From positions 92,882-156,881 of the forward strand of contig NZ_JAOARO010000094.1 in assembly GCF_025211055.1 (NCBI RefSeq): a DNA stretch of 64,000 nt, written 5' to 3'. The position numbers and the translations under genes are program-made. Under the pieces are notes generated by a model. It searched no databases. It was given only the letters and a program-made list of their open reading frames with translations, and was not told the origin of the DNA. Source of the stretch: Vallitalea sp. Its GTDB lineage: Bacteria > Bacillota > Clostridia > Lachnospirales > Vallitaleaceae. Within the stretch, counting starts at the first letter, position 1. Each line of letters begins with the position of its first letter. This document shows, one piece after another, positions 17,439-28,118 of this stretch.

Positions 17439-18339
17439 AACAGTTGATTATTGTTTTAAACAAGGGGTAATCAATCTATTTAAGAATAGATTAATGTCCA
17501 TCGCTTCTATTGGTACAATAGCGGCTTGTTTGTTCATTGTAGGTATTTTTTATATAACTGCTGCCAATATTGAATATACGTTAAAAGAAGCGGAAAGCAA
17601 CTTAGGAATAGCAGTTTTTCTAAAAGAAAATATAACAAAAACAGATAGAGAAGCTATAGAAACAATGATAAGCGAAAGAGAAGAAGTAAAATCAGTTGAA
17701 TACATATCACCAGAACAAGCATGGGAAGACTTCAAAAAAACTATGTACGAAAATAATGAAGATTTATTGATTGGATTTGATGGAGAAAATAATCCATTAA
17801 AGAAATCTGATAACTTTCAGGTATTGATAAAAGATATCAATAAGCAAGAATCATTAGTTAAGTACATACAAACTTTGAGTGGAGTCAGAAAAATTAGACA
17901 GGAAAAAAATGTTACTGAAATAATAAAAGGATTTAATAGTTTCATTAACTATATGAGTATAGTACTTATTGTTATACTAATTTTTATATCTGTTTTTTTA
18001 ATTTCTAATACTGTTAGAATTGCCATATCAGTTAGAAAGAATGAAATTAACATTATGAAATATCTGGGAGCTAAAGACTTTTTTATAAAATTCCCATTTA
18101 TCATAGAGGGTATGCTTATAGGAGCAATTGGTGCAATAGTACCATTAGCAGTAATATATTTGGCATATGACTATGTAATAAATAGCATTAATGAAAGATT
18201 TGTTGTTATTAATCAATTTTTATCGTTTATGAACGTAGGTCAGATATATACAATTCTGATACCATTATCGTTGATTATTGGAATAGGTATAGGTATCGTA
18301 GGAAGTAGAATTACTATAAGAAAGCACTTGAGGGTATAA
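17428..18339 (+). CDS. ftsX: cell division permease-like protein FtsX
   Basis: 303 residues from the ATG at 17428 (AAGGGGAG 9 bases upstream); an upstream ATG at 17404 lacks a ribosome site. Four membrane segments: one near residues 20-42 and three in the C-terminal 140 residues (about 170-190, 220-245, 270-290). The extracytoplasmic loop between segments 1 and 2 (about 45-165) is the part that contacts the peptidoglycan hydrolase. The R-NEI-IMKYLGAK segment is the coupling region typical of FtsX. It should form the FtsEX complex and activate the coiled-coil M23 protein encoded 39 bases downstream. Confidence 0.95.
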   Translation: MKLRTVDYCFKQGVINLFKNRLMSIASIGTIAACLFIVGIFYITAANIEYTLKEAESNLGIAVFLKENITKTDREAIETMISEREEVKSVEYISPEQAWEDFKKTMYENNEDLLIGFDGENNPLKKSDNFQVLIKDINKQESLVKYIQTLSGVRKIRQEKNVTEIIKGFNSFINYMSIVLIVILIFISVFLISNTVRIAISVRKNEINIMKYLGAKDFFIKFPFIIEGMLIGAIGAIVPLAVIYLAYDYVINSINERFVVINQFLSFMNVGQIYTILIPLSLIIGIGIGIVGSRITIRKHLRV

Positions 18340-18378
18340 GACTTAAAAATATATTATATAAACAATAAGGAGGGCTAT

Positions 18379-19509
18379 ATGAAAAGAGTAATTAAAAATT
18401 GTTTGGTTATATTACTTTTGTTTATGGTTCCAACTACAATATTTGCTTCTTCCTATAAGCAGCAGTTAGATGATTTGGAACGACAACAAAAAAATAGCCA
18501 AAGTTCAATTAAACAAAATGAACAAGAAATCAAAGAATTAGACGCAGATATTAAAGAATTGGTAGGACGAATTGTACAGTTAGACAAGCAGATTGACGAA
18601 TTTGATATTAAAATTAAAGATTTAGAGCAACAATTAAGTGATAAAGAAAAAGAGATTGAAGTTACTAAACAAGACTTGGCAAAAGCTAAGGAAAAAGAAG
18701 AAAAATATTTTAAGCAAACTAGTGAACGTATGAAAGTAATGTATGAACAAGGAGATTCTGCATATTTAGAGGTAGTATTAGAATCAAAAAATTTAAGTGA
18801 TTTACTTAATAGAGTAGAGTACATAAATGCATTATTAGAATACGATACAAATATGATAAAAGAATTAGAAAATATAAGAGATGACATAGCTGCAACAGAA
18901 GTTAAATTAGAAGATGATAAGGAAAAAATTGTAGGATTGAAAGCAGAATGTGATCTTCAAAAATCAGCATTAGAAGACGTTCAAGCTACTAAAGAAAAAG
19001 AAATGGCTGCTTTAGAAAAAGATAAAAGAATTAATCAAGCAGAAATAGATGCTAAGAAAAAAGAAATGGAAGAGATAGCAAAGGCTATTGATAATATTAA
19101 GAGTAAGTTAGTTTATGCAGGTGGTAAGATGGCTTGGCCAACAAAATCCCATCGTATAACATGTCCTTTTGGTACGAGAAAACATCCTATTACGCATGTT
19201 ATTAAAAATCACACAGGAATTGATATTGGTATACCATCTGGAACATCTGTGAAAGCAGCTAGTAATGGAACTGTAGCATTTGCTGGTTATAGTAGTGTAT
19301 GGGGTAATTATATTTTGGTAGATCATGGAAGTGGATACGTAACTATCTATGCACATAACTCTAAATTACTAGTTAAAAAAGGACAAAAAGTAAAAATTGG
19401 ACAAACTATTGCAAAATCAGGTAATACTGGATGGTCAACAGGTCCTCATTTACATTTTGGTATTAGAAAAAATGGTGAATGGATTAATCCATTGAATATG
19501 CTTAATTAA
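18379..19509 (+). CDS. EnvC/PcsB-like coiled-coil M23 metallopeptidase
   Basis: 376 residues with AAGGAGGG upstream. A signal peptide (about 1-24, ending ...TIFASS) is followed by two long coiled coils (about 25-245, rich in Glu, Lys, Gln) and a LytM/M23 domain (about 250-376). Zinc ligands appear intact: H-x-G-x-D in HTGID, the YAHNS His and HLHFG. Unlike E. coli EnvC, whose LytM domain is degenerate, this one looks catalytic and could cleave peptide cross-links in peptidoglycan. Its place after ftsEX matches PcsB/CwlO-type hydrolases controlled by FtsEX at the division site or side wall. It works outside the membrane. Confidence 0.92.
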   Translation: MKRVIKNCLVILLLFMVPTTIFASSYKQQLDDLERQQKNSQSSIKQNEQEIKELDADIKELVGRIVQLDKQIDEFDIKIKDLEQQLSDKEKEIEVTKQDLAKAKEKEEKYFKQTSERMKVMYEQGDSAYLEVVLESKNLSDLLNRVEYINALLEYDTNMIKELENIRDDIAATEVKLEDDKEKIVGLKAECDLQKSALEDVQATKEKEMAALEKDKRINQAEIDAKKKEMEEIAKAIDNIKSKLVYAGGKMAWPTKSHRITCPFGTRKHPITHVIKNHTGIDIGIPSGTSVKAASNGTVAFAGYSSVWGNYILVDHGSGYVTIYAHNSKLLVKKGQKVKIGQTIAKSGNTGWSTGPHLHFGIRKNGEWINPLNMLN

Positions 19510-19527
19510 TAAAAAACATGTAATTGC

Positions 19528-19552
19528 AAAAAACTGCTAATGCAGTTTTTTT
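19528..19552 (+). terminator. terminator after the M23 peptidase gene
   Basis: Stem AAACTGC/GCAGTTT with a 4-base TAAT loop, flanked by A-run and T-run (AAAAAA before, TTTTTTT after), so it may work in both directions. It separates ftsEX-peptidase from ctpA. Confidence 0.85.
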
Positions 19553-19618
19553 CCTATAATGGAATAATACTAACTTAAATACAATACAATATTATTAGTA
19601 TAGTAAGGAGAATGTTAT

Positions 19619-20878
19619 ATGGCTGAAAGAAAAAAATTTATTTATGGATTAGTTGTTGGGATGGCTATTATTCTTTTAATAAATGTTATATATTTCGGAA
19701 CATCTAATTTGATGCACCAAGTGGAGGATAATAAAGGTGTTCAGGTTGTAAAGGAAGGATATAATACCCCAGAAGAAAAAATCAAGGATATACTTAAGCT
19801 TGTAGAAGACAGATACTATCTAGAGAATTATAAAGAAGAAGAGCTATATGATAGTGCTTATGATGGATTATATAGTGGATTGTTGGATGGTTTGGAAGAT
19901 CCATATACTGAATATTATACAAAAAAAGAATATGAATCATTCATGGAAAGTACATCTGGGAGTTATGAAGGTATCGGTGCTGTTGTTACCTATAGTGAGG
20001 AGACAAAAGAATTGATGATTGTATCACCATTTATAGGTTCTCCAGCTGAAAAAGCTGGATTGCTTCCTGGAGATATAGTAAGAAAAGTTGATGATAAGAA
20101 TATAAAAGGTCTTACTATGGAAGATGTAGTTGCCAACATGATTAGAGGTAAAAAAGGTACTAAGGTAACTCTAAGTATCTATAGAGAATCTGATAACTCA
20201 AATATGGATTTAGTAATAAAAAGAGATGTAATAACAATGCCTACTGTATCTTATGAAATGTTAGATGGCAAAATAGGGTATATTCGTATTACTGGATTTG
20301 AAGAAGTAACTTATGATCAATTTAAAGAAGCGCTTTATGATCTAGAAGCACAAGAACAAAAAGGATTGATTATTGATGTTAGAAATAATCCTGGAGGACT
20401 TTTGAATATTGTTATTGATATGTCTGACGAACTATTGCCAAAAGGATTGATTGTTTATACAGAAGATAAAAATGGTTATAGAGAACAAGCATCATCTGAT
20501 GAAGAACATAAATTCACCAAACCTTTAGTTGTATTGGCAAATGAAAATAGTGCTAGTGCATCTGAGATTTTGACAGGTGCCATAAAAGATAGTGGTATTG
20601 GTACAGTTGTAGGAACAACAACTTTCGGTAAAGGTTTGGTTCAGAGAATATTCCCATTAGAAGATGGTTCAGCAGTAAAAGTTACTATTTCAAAATATTA
20701 TACTCCTAGTGGCAACTATATACACGGAAAAGGAATTGAACCTGATGTAAAGATTGAATTGCCAGAAGGGCTAAAAAAAGAATTGGTTATTAAAAGAGAA
20801 GAAGATACACAATTTGCAAAAGCTGTTGAAGTAATGAAAGATAAAATTGCTAAAGAAGATATGGCTAATAGTAAGTAA
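19619..20878 (+). CDS. ctpA: C-terminal processing peptidase, S41 family
   Basis: 419 residues. An N-terminal membrane anchor (about 8-28) is followed by a short helical region, a PDZ domain (about 115-200, SPAEKAGLLPGDIV) and the S41 protease core. The catalytic Ser lies in ENSASASEI and the Lys in FGKGLVQ, the Ser-Lys dyad of CtpA/CtpB/Prc. RNNPGGLL is the family hallmark. It cleaves C-terminal tails of extracytoplasmic substrates; in Bacillus CtpB acts on SpoIVFA in sporulation. The gene follows ftsEX-peptidase as in Bacillus (ftsEX-ctpB-minJ), though a terminator suggests its own promoter. Confidence 0.93.
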   Translation: MAERKKFIYGLVVGMAIILLINVIYFGTSNLMHQVEDNKGVQVVKEGYNTPEEKIKDILKLVEDRYYLENYKEEELYDSAYDGLYSGLLDGLEDPYTEYYTKKEYESFMESTSGSYEGIGAVVTYSEETKELMIVSPFIGSPAEKAGLLPGDIVRKVDDKNIKGLTMEDVVANMIRGKKGTKVTLSIYRESDNSNMDLVIKRDVITMPTVSYEMLDGKIGYIRITGFEEVTYDQFKEALYDLEAQEQKGLIIDVRNNPGGLLNIVIDMSDELLPKGLIVYTEDKNGYREQASSDEEHKFTKPLVVLANENSASASEILTGAIKDSGIGTVVGTTTFGKGLVQRIFPLEDGSAVKVTISKYYTPSGNYIHGKGIEPDVKIELPEGLKKELVIKREEDTQFAKAVEVMKDKIAKEDMANSK

Positions 20879-20936
20879 ATAAAATAATATAAGAAACTGG
20901 TAAAATGGTTGATAATGTTAAAATAGGGGAGCATAT

Positions 20937-22199
20937 ATGAATCCATTGTTAGAAATAATCCATATTACACTATTGTCTATTTCAAGAGCACTGTTCAATT
21001 TTTCATTTATATTTGTAATATGGATTCTATATCTTTTAATTAAAAAATATAAAAGTGTTAATATATATAACTTTGATAATTCTAAGACAGTTATAAGTGC
21101 CCTTGTAGAGTCTATTCTACAAGGGATAATCATTGGTATAATTGGCAGTCTGATAATAGTTATTATTGGGCTTCCAATTAATTTAACGTACTATTTAATA
21201 TTTTTACTTCCCCTAGCTCTTATGTTATCCCTTATAAATATTAGATATTTATGTTTTTCATATGCTGCTTCTGTCATGGGCGTCTTGTCATTAGTGTTTA
21301 GAGGTCAAACTATATTTGGAGTTAATTTACCTGATATCAATATTAATATCAGTGGGTTATTGGCATTGGTAGGTATTTTACATTTAATGGAAGCTATATT
21401 AATCTATTTTGTAGGAGCAGATGATCCTATACCCATTGTGGCAAAAAAAGATGGAAAAATTGTTGTAGGACATTTGATGCAAAAGTATTGGCCGTTACCT
21501 ATTGCTATGCTTGTATTATCAAGTGGAGGAGTGTCTAACTCAGAAATTGTTCAGATGCCAGAATGGTGGCCGTTGTTAAAAGATATACCCAATAATATAG
21601 GTACATATTTCTATGGATTAATGCCTTTTGTGGGAGCTTTAGGATATAGTAGCATAACATATTGTGAGGAACCTAAAAAAAGAAGTAGAAAAACCGCTTT
21701 AAGATTGATGGTTTATAGCGTGTTATTGATTGTTTTATCTATTTATTCAGTAGATAATATTTTTCTACAGATATTAGGTACAATTCTTATGGCTGGCATT
21801 CATGAAGGTATGATTCTATATGAGCAATATATTGAAAGTAAAAGAGAGCCTATTTATACAGTACCTATAAAAGGGGTAAGAGTTATGGGAGTTACTAGGG
21901 GTGGTGCTGGAGATCAAATGGGTATTAGGGTTGGAGATATAATAGCTAAGATTAATGGAATAAATGTTTTGAATACACGGCAGTATAGGGCGATATTAAA
22001 GAATGGTTTTACTTTTTTATGGGTAGATGTTGTACATCTTGATGGGAGTTTGGATACTTATGAGTTTAAGGCTTATCCTGATGGTATTACTGATTTGAAG
22101 GTGAGATTAATTCCGGAAAATCCAAGGATTATTTATAGGCATCAGAGTGTACAGAAGATAGGGTTGTTTCATATTATTAAAAATAGGTTTGGGAGATAA
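20937..22199 (+). CDS. MinJ-like PDZ membrane protein
   Basis: 420 residues with about eight hydrophobic segments in the first 300 and a PDZ domain at about 305-395 (VMGVTRGGAGDQMGIRVGDIIAKINGINV). The architecture and position after ctpA and before uvrBA match B. subtilis MinJ, which bridges DivIVA and MinD to place the division site. Sequence identity outside the PDZ cannot be judged here, so the MinJ role is inference from synteny and topology. The start has GGGGAGC upstream. Together with ftsEX, the M23 peptidase and CtpA it forms a division/wall module. Confidence 0.75.
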   Translation: MNPLLEIIHITLLSISRALFNFSFIFVIWILYLLIKKYKSVNIYNFDNSKTVISALVESILQGIIIGIIGSLIIVIIGLPINLTYYLIFLLPLALMLSLINIRYLCFSYAASVMGVLSLVFRGQTIFGVNLPDININISGLLALVGILHLMEAILIYFVGADDPIPIVAKKDGKIVVGHLMQKYWPLPIAMLVLSSGGVSNSEIVQMPEWWPLLKDIPNNIGTYFYGLMPFVGALGYSSITYCEEPKKRSRKTALRLMVYSVLLIVLSIYSVDNIFLQILGTILMAGIHEGMILYEQYIESKREPIYTVPIKGVRVMGVTRGGAGDQMGIRVGDIIAKINGINVLNTRQYRAILKNGFTFLWVDVVHLDGSLDTYEFKAYPDGITDLKVRLIPENPRIIYRHQSVQKIGLFHIIKNRFGR

Positions 22200-22221
22200 A
22201 GAGTTATTTAAAGGTTTGTAT

Positions 22222-22347
22222 GATAATGATAGTAGGTAAAGAAAGATATATTTAAGTGATAATGGTAGTCTGTAAGAAAGGAATAGTTAGATAATAACGG
22301 TAGTATGTAAGAAAGATATAGTTAGATGACAACGGTAGTATGTTAGA
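22222..22347. repeat. about 3.6 tandem copies of a 35-base repeat
   Basis: Units start at 22222 (36 bases), 22258 (35), 22293 (35) and 22328 (partial). Each reads approximately GATAAtGGTAGTaTGTAAGAA plus a GATATAGTTAGAT-like half. Copies differ at several positions, so the array is not freshly expanded. It is directly followed by the perfect inverted repeat that starts at 22345. No ORF crosses it on either strand. Confidence 0.75.
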
Positions 22348-22447
22348 ACCATATATAATGATAATCACCTGTTACATTTGTTTCTATTATCTGATTGGAA
22401 TGTAGCAACAACCTGTAAAAGGCGTTCTTATCATTATATATGGTTCT
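22345..22447. repeat. 103-base element with perfect 20-base inverted ends
   Basis: 22345-22364 and 22428-22447 are perfect reverse complements (AGAACCATATATAATGATAA). Within the 63-base loop CCTGT occurs twice and TTACATT roughly faces AATGTAG. It could be a miniature inverted-repeat element or a hairpin RNA. It cannot encode a protein. The remainder of 22448-22548 shows nothing I recognise. Confidence 0.75.
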
Positions 22448-22548
22448 TTATATGTTGTGCCACTATGGATAAAGTGAAAAACATAACTTTGGTGGTGGCT
22501 AAGAGGAATTATATTTATTTAATCTGCTAATATCATGGAAAAATTTTG

Positions 22549-22589
22549 TGCAAACATATGTTTGCATTTTTTTTGTGATATGGTATAAT
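22549..22589 (+). promoter_or_regulatory. uvrB promoter overlapped by an 18-base palindrome
   Basis: TGCAAACATATGTTTGCA at 22549-22566 is a perfect palindrome. TTGCAT at 22562-22567 and TATAAT at 22584-22589, 16 bases apart with a TGG extension, form a good promoter whose -35 overlaps the palindrome. The AAAC-N4-GTTT centre is one base per half away from the Gram-positive LexA box GAAC-N4-GTTC, and uvrBA is a classic SOS operon. The palindrome is followed by eight Ts, so it could also be a terminator; both readings are possible. A leader of about 170 bases, with nothing else seen, precedes uvrB. Confidence 0.6.
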
Positions 22590-22765
22590 AATTAAGACTA
22601 AAATAATGATTGTTTATATACATATATATTATGTTTTTGATAATTAGTATAAGATGGTAATTATTTTATTTTACTTATAATATTAGCTTAATAAGATTGA
22701 ATTAATTATCTATAAAGCCTGTGATAATTGATTTGATGTGCAAATAATGAGATAGAGGTGATAAT

Positions 22766-24754
22766 ATGGCAAAATTTGAAATTCAATCAAAATTTAATCC
22801 TACAGGAGATCAACCTCAAGCTATTAAAAAATTGGCTAAGGGATTCCAAGATGGTAATAAATTTGAGACTTTACTAGGGGTCACAGGTTCAGGGAAAACA
22901 TTCACTATGGCGCATATTATAAAAGAATTAAAAAAGCCAACTTTGATTATGGCGCATAATAAAACATTAGCAGCCCAGCTGTATAGTGAATTCAAAGAGT
23001 TTTTCCCAAATAATGCTGTTGAATACTTTGTAAGTTATTATGATTATTATCAACCAGAAGCATATGTCCCTCATACAGATACTTTTATAGAAAAAGACTC
23101 ATCAATTAATGAAGAAATAGATAAACTAAGACACTCCGCTACAGCATCTTTAGCAGAGAGAGACGATGTTATTATTGTAGCCAGTGTATCATGTATATAT
23201 GGACTTGGTAGTCCGATAGATTATAAGAATATGGTACTTTCCTTAAGACCTGGTATGACAAAAGATAGAGATGAGATATTGAGGAAACTAGTAGATATTC
23301 AATATATGAGAAATGATATGAACTTTGTCAGAGGTACTTTTAGAGTTAGAGGAGATGTTATTGAAATATTCCCTGCCGCTTCTTCTGATAGAGCAGTTAG
23401 AATTGAATTATTTGGAGATGAAATAGATAGGATAACAGAAATTAATGTTATCACTGGTGAAATACTAGGTTATATGGAACATATAGCCATATTTCCTGCG
23501 TCTCATTATGTAATTGAGACAGATAAAATAGAAAGAGCTATATACTCTATAGAGAAAGAAAGAACAGAAGTAGTTAAGTCATTTAGAGAAAAAGACAAGT
23601 TATTAGAAGCCCAAAGAATTGCCCAAAGAACTAATTATGATGTGGAAATGATAAGGGAAACAGGATTCTGTTCAGGTATAGAAAACTACTCAAGGCATTT
23701 AACTGGTTTACCACCAGGGGCTCCTCCACATACTCTTTTTGATTATTTTCCTGATGACTTTTTACTTATTATAGATGAATCTCATATGACGGTTCCACAA
23801 GTAAGAGGTATGTATGCAGGTGACCAGTCCAGAAAATCAACTTTGGTAGAATATGGATTTAGATTACCTTCAGCTAAAGATAATAGACCTCTTAATTTTC
23901 AAGAATTTGAAAGTAAACTTAATCAAGTATTATTTGTTTCAGCAACGCCAGGACCATATGAATATGATCATAAGCAATTAATGGCAGAACAGATAATTAG
24001 ACCTACTGGTCTGTTAGACCCTAAGATAGAAGTTAAACCAGTAAAAGGTCAAATAGATGATTTAATATCCAATGTTAGTAGAGAAATTGAAAATAAAAAT
24101 AAAGTATTAATTACAACATTGACAAAAAGAATGGCTGAGGACTTAACTGATTATATGAAAGAATCAGGTATACGTGTTAGGTACTTACACTCAGATATAG
24201 ATACTCTTGAAAGAATAGAGATAGTACGTGATCTTAGAATGGATGTTTTTGATGTTCTTATAGGTATTAACTTGCTTAGAGAAGGATTAGATATACCGGA
24301 GATTACTTTAGTAGCTATACTTGACGCAGATAAAGAAGGTTTTCTACGTTCTGAAACTGCATTGATTCAGACAGTAGGACGTGCTGCAAGAAATGTTGAA
24401 GGTAAAGTTATTATGTATGCAGATATTATTACTGATAGTATGAATAGAGCTATTAGTGAAACTAATAGAAGAAGAAGTATTCAAGAACAGTACAATAAAG
24501 AACATAATATAATACCTAAGACCATTAATAAACCTGTAAGAGATATTATTCGTATAACTCAGGTTGCAGAATCCGAAGCAACTTATGAATTAACAAAAGA
24601 TCCTGAATCTATGAGTAAAGAAGAATTAGAAGTAAAAATACTGAAATGTTCAAAAGATATGAAACAAGCTGCTATGGATCTACAATTTGAAAGAGCTGCA
24701 CAGTTAAGAGATGAATTATATGAATTAAAAAAACAATTAAATACATTGAATTAA
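22766..24754 (+). CDS. uvrB: excinuclease ABC subunit B
   Basis: 662 residues, full length. UvrB is the damage-verifying helicase of nucleotide excision repair: it is loaded by UvrA and then recruits UvrC for incision. Seen are Walker A GVTGSGKT (about 39-46), the beta-hairpin region [12 protein letters not shown] (about 91-102), the DEAD-like IIDESH (about 338), helicase motifs V and VI ([21 protein letters not shown]) and a C-terminal UVR coiled coil that binds UvrC (about 625-660). The GAGGTG site sits before the ATG. uvrA follows 114 bases on, in the standard order. The palindromic promoter upstream suggests DNA-damage control. Confidence 0.97.
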   Translation: MAKFEIQSKFNPTGDQPQAIKKLAKGFQDGNKFETLLGVTGSGKTFTMAHIIKELKKPTLIMAHNKTLAAQLYSEFKEFFPNNAVEYFVSYYDYYQPEAYVPHTDTFIEKDSSINEEIDKLRHSATASLAERDDVIIVASVSCIYGLGSPIDYKNMVLSLRPGMTKDRDEILRKLVDIQYMRNDMNFVRGTFRVRGDVIEIFPAASSDRAVRIELFGDEIDRITEINVITGEILGYMEHIAIFPASHYVIETDKIERAIYSIEKERTEVVKSFREKDKLLEAQRIAQRTNYDVEMIRETGFCSGIENYSRHLTGLPPGAPPHTLFDYFPDDFLLIIDESHMTVPQVRGMYAGDQSRKSTLVEYGFRLPSAKDNRPLNFQEFESKLNQVLFVSATPGPYEYDHKQLMAEQIIRPTGLLDPKIEVKPVKGQIDDLISNVSREIENKNKVLITTLTKRMAEDLTDYMKESGIRVRYLHSDIDTLERIEIVRDLRMDVFDVLIGINLLREGLDIPEITLVAILDADKEGFLRSETALIQTVGRAARNVEGKVIMYADIITDSMNRAISETNRRRSIQEQYNKEHNIIPKTINKPVRDIIRITQVAESEATYELTKDPESMSKEELEVKILKCSKDMKQAAMDLQFERAAQLRDELYELKKQLNTLN

Positions 24755-24779
24755 ACTTTACTCATATTTAATTCAATTT

Positions 24780-24816
24780 CAGCTTACCCACTTCAATATT
24801 CTATACAGGTAAGCTG
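24780..24816. other. 9-bp hairpin between uvrB and uvrA
   Basis: CAGCTTACC (24780-24788) and GGTAAGCTG (24808-24816) are perfect reverse complements with a 19-base loop. No T-run follows, so it is not a normal terminator. It may adjust uvrA expression or protect the uvrB mRNA end; that is inference. Confidence 0.55.
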
Positions 24817-24868
24817 ATTAAAAGCTTTGCAGAATAAAAGTATCATCATAAATTATAAGAGGTGGCGT

Positions 24869-27700
24869 ATGGGAAAAGATGTAATCACCATAAAAGGTGC
24901 AAGAGAACATAATTTAAAAAATGTAGACTTAACTATACCAAGAGATAAATTTGTTGTATTTACTGGACTTAGTGGTTCAGGGAAATCTTCCTTAGCATTT
25001 GATACAATATATGCTGAGGGGCAAAGAAGATATGTAGAATCATTATCTGCCTATGCAAGACAGTTTTTGGGTCAAATGGAAAAACCAGATGTAGATAACA
25101 TAGAAGGTCTATCACCTGCTATATCAATAGATCAAAAGACTACAAGCAGGAATCCAAGATCTACAGTAGGAACAGTTACAGAGATATATGATTATTTAAG
25201 GTTGCTATATGCTAGAGTAGGAATACCTCATTGTCCAAAGTGTGGAAAAGTTATCAATAGACAAACAGTTGACCAAATGGTAGATGTAATAATGAAATTG
25301 ACAGAAAGAACTAAGATAATGATAATGGCTCCAGTAGTCAGAGGTAGAAAAGGTCAACATATCAAACTTCTAGATCAAGCTAAGAAAAGTGGATATGTAA
25401 GAGCTAAGATAGATGGCAACATGTATGAATTATCAGAAGAAATATTATTGGAAAAAAATAAAAAGCATACTATAGAAATAGTAATAGATAGACTGATAGT
25501 AAGAGAAGGAATAGAAAAAAGACTGACTGACTCTATTGAAACAGTCATGAAATTGACTGGTGGATTATTAGTTATTGATGTCATTGATGGACAACCAATG
25601 TCATTCAGTCAAAACTTTTCGTGTCCAGACTGTAATATAAGTATAGATGAGATTGAACCAAGACTATTTTCATTCAATAATCCTTTCGGGGCTTGTCCTG
25701 AATGTCATGGTTTAGGTTTCAAAATGAAATTTGATCCTGAATTAATTATTCCTAACCCAAAACTAAGTATAGTTGATGGAGCTATTGTTGCTCCAGGATG
25801 GGCTTCGGCTTCTAATGAGGAAAGCTATGTAAGAAGAATGTTTGAAGCTCTAGGGAAAAAATATAAGTTCAAGATTACTACACCATTTGAAAAATATTCT
25901 GAAGAAGTAAAAGATATTATCATGTATGGTACCAAAGGCGAAAAATTCATAGTCAAGTACAAATCAGATAAAGGTATGGGACAATATGAAACTGTATTTG
26001 AAGGATTGGTTCAAAGTCTCCAGCGTAGATACAAAGAGACAACATCTGATTATATGAAGCAAGAATATGAATCATTTATGACTAATACCCCATGTAGTGT
26101 TTGTAATTGTGCAAGATTGAATCCTATAGCATTAGCAGTTACGCTTGGAGGTAAAAATATATCACAGGTAACAGAGATGTCAATAAGAGATATCAAAGAT
26201 TTCTTTGATAATATACAATTAACTGATAAGCAACTTATAATTGGGGAACAGATTCTAAAAGAAGTTAATGCTAGAATAGGATTCCTAGTGAATGTAGGTC
26301 TTGATTATCTATCACTATCTCGTTCAGCTGGTACATTATCAGGTGGGGAAGCTCAGAGAATCAGATTAGCTACACAAATAGGGTCAGGATTAGTAGGTGT
26401 GGTATATATATTGGATGAACCTAGCATAGGATTGCATCAGAGAGATAATGAAAAATTACTGCATACATTAAAAAGACTAAAAAAACTAGGAAACACTTTA
26501 ATTGTAGTGGAACATGACGAAGAAACTATGTTTGAAGCAGATTATATAGTAGATATTGGTCCAAGAGCAGGAGAGCATGGTGGTGAAATTGTTGCTGAAG
26601 GTACAGCAGAAGAAATTATGAAGATTGAGGACTCAATAACTGGTGCATATCTAAGTGGAAGAAAAAAGGTAGAAGTGCCACAAATTAGAAGAGCTACTAA
26701 TGGAAAATGGATTAATATAAAAGGTGCTTCACAGAATAATTTAAAGAATATTAATATAGATATTCCTCTTGGGATTTTTACTTGTGTTACAGGAGTTTCA
26801 GGTTCTGGTAAAAGCTCTTTCGTAAATGAAATATTATATAAGAGACTAGCTAGAGACTTGAACAGAGCAAAGATGAAACCAGGTAAACATAAGAATATGT
26901 TAGGATTAGAACATCTAGATAAAGTAATAGCTATAGATCAATCGCCTATTGGTAGAACGCCTAGGTCTAACCCTGCTACTTATACAGGAGTTTTTGACCA
27001 TATTAGAGATATATTTGCAAGTACAGCTGAAGCAAAAATGAGAGGATATCAAAAAGGAAGATTTAGTTTTAATGTAAAAGGTGGCCGTTGTGAAGCCTGT
27101 AAAGGTGATGGTATAATCAAGATAGAGATGCATTTTTTACCAGATGTTTATGTACCATGTGAAGTGTGTCATGGTAAGAGATATAATAGAGAAACATTAG
27201 AAGTTAAATATAAAGGTAAAAATATATCAGAAGTCTTGAATATGACAGTTGAAGAAGCTCTTGCCTTCTTTGAAAATATACCTAGAATCAAGAAAAAGCT
27301 TCAAACACTTTATGATGTTGGATTATCATATATTAGATTAGGACAACCATCAACCACATTATCAGGAGGAGAAGCACAGAGGGTTAAACTGGCTACTGAA
27401 TTAAGTAAAAGGAGTACAGGTAAAACCATGTATATACTTGATGAACCAACAACTGGTCTACATTTTGAAGATGTTAATAAATTAATTAAAATATTACAAC
27501 GTTTAGTTGATGGAGGAAATTCAGTTCTTGTAATTGAACATAACCTAGATGTTATAAAAACAGCAGACTATATTATAGATTTAGGACCAGAAGGTGGCGA
27601 CAAAGGTGGTTTGGTTATAGCAGAAGGAACACCTGAAAAAGTAGTAAAGTGTAAAAAGTCCTATACTGGAAAATTCCTAAAGAAAGTTTTAAATAAATAA
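24869..27700 (+). CDS. uvrA: excinuclease ABC subunit A
   Basis: 943 residues from the ATG at 24869, chosen because AAGAGGTGG lies directly upstream and the family starts there ([11 protein letters not shown]); an in-frame ATG at 24827 would add 14 unsupported residues. UvrA dimers find DNA lesions and load UvrB. Two ABC cassettes are seen: Walker [10 protein letters not shown] (about 31-39) and GVSGSGKSS (about 640), signatures [12 protein letters not shown] and [12 protein letters not shown], Walker [12 protein letters not shown] and [11 protein letters not shown]. Zinc-finger cysteine pairs appear in HCPKCGK, CPDCN, CPECHG and CEACKGDG...CEVCHG. Full length, no damage. Confidence 0.97.
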   Translation: MGKDVITIKGAREHNLKNVDLTIPRDKFVVFTGLSGSGKSSLAFDTIYAEGQRRYVESLSAYARQFLGQMEKPDVDNIEGLSPAISIDQKTTSRNPRSTVGTVTEIYDYLRLLYARVGIPHCPKCGKVINRQTVDQMVDVIMKLTERTKIMIMAPVVRGRKGQHIKLLDQAKKSGYVRAKIDGNMYELSEEILLEKNKKHTIEIVIDRLIVREGIEKRLTDSIETVMKLTGGLLVIDVIDGQPMSFSQNFSCPDCNISIDEIEPRLFSFNNPFGACPECHGLGFKMKFDPELIIPNPKLSIVDGAIVAPGWASASNEESYVRRMFEALGKKYKFKITTPFEKYSEEVKDIIMYGTKGEKFIVKYKSDKGMGQYETVFEGLVQSLQRRYKETTSDYMKQEYESFMTNTPCSVCNCARLNPIALAVTLGGKNISQVTEMSIRDIKDFFDNIQLTDKQLIIGEQILKEVNARIGFLVNVGLDYLSLSRSAGTLSGGEAQRIRLATQIGSGLVGVVYILDEPSIGLHQRDNEKLLHTLKRLKKLGNTLIVVEHDEETMFEADYIVDIGPRAGEHGGEIVAEGTAEEIMKIEDSITGAYLSGRKKVEVPQIRRATNGKWINIKGASQNNLKNINIDIPLGIFTCVTGVSGSGKSSFVNEILYKRLARDLNRAKMKPGKHKNMLGLEHLDKVIAIDQSPIGRTPRSNPATYTGVFDHIRDIFASTAEAKMRGYQKGRFSFNVKGGRCEACKGDGIIKIEMHFLPDVYVPCEVCHGKRYNRETLEVKYKGKNISEVLNMTVEEALAFFENIPRIKKKLQTLYDVGLSYIRLGQPSTTLSGGEAQRVKLATELSKRSTGKTMYILDEPTTGLHFEDVNKLIKILQRLVDGGNSVLVIEHNLDVIKTADYIIDLGPEGGDKGGLVIAEGTPEKVVKCKKSYTGKFLKKVLNK

Positions 27701-27708
27701 TATAATAC

Positions 27709-27765
27709 AACCGTTAATAATATAAACTATTATAATTAATATATTATTAGCGGTTTTTATTTTAC
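27709..27765 (+). terminator. terminator after uvrA
   Basis: 27709-27723 (starting AACCGTTAATAA) pairs with 27741-27755 (ending TTAGCGGTT) with one G-T position, then TTTATTTTA follows. It lies 9 bases after the uvrA stop. Confidence 0.75.
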
Positions 27766-28024
27766 GTAATGTAAGTAAAACCATTAAAATTAAACAATTG
27801 AGTATAACAAGGTTAATAAGCTAAAGAAAACTGATTATTTGACTTAAATTAATAAGATTAATTTTACTTAATCATATATGATGTTAATTTTAAAAATAAT
27901 TATTTCACAATATTTAATATAAAAAAGTAAAAAAATAATATTCTTAATGAAAAAAACAATATTGAGCAAGTAAAAGAACTAATTTTAGATGGAAGTAATT
28001 TACTTAATATATTACGTTTTTTTG

Positions 28025-28118
28025 TTGAAAAACTCTATTTTCATGGTATAATAAAAAGTGTTATAAAAGCAATAGTAGAATATAGTTTCTTTACATTTAT
28101 TTCTATTTTTGTTATAAT
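28025..28118 (+). promoter_or_regulatory. tandem promoters before the PHP gene
   Basis: P1: TTGAAA (28025-28030), 16 bases, TATAAT (28047-28052) with a TGG extension. P2: TTTACA (28090-28095), 17 bases, TATAAT (28113-28118). P2 would start transcription near 28125. TTTGTCGAA at 28133-28141 matches the Spo0A box pattern and lies just downstream of that start. The region 27766-28024 is AT-rich and otherwise featureless. Confidence 0.65.

Noticed and set aside
22222..22347. CRISPR array
   Set aside because: The 35-base units follow one another without unique spacers, and there are no cas genes.
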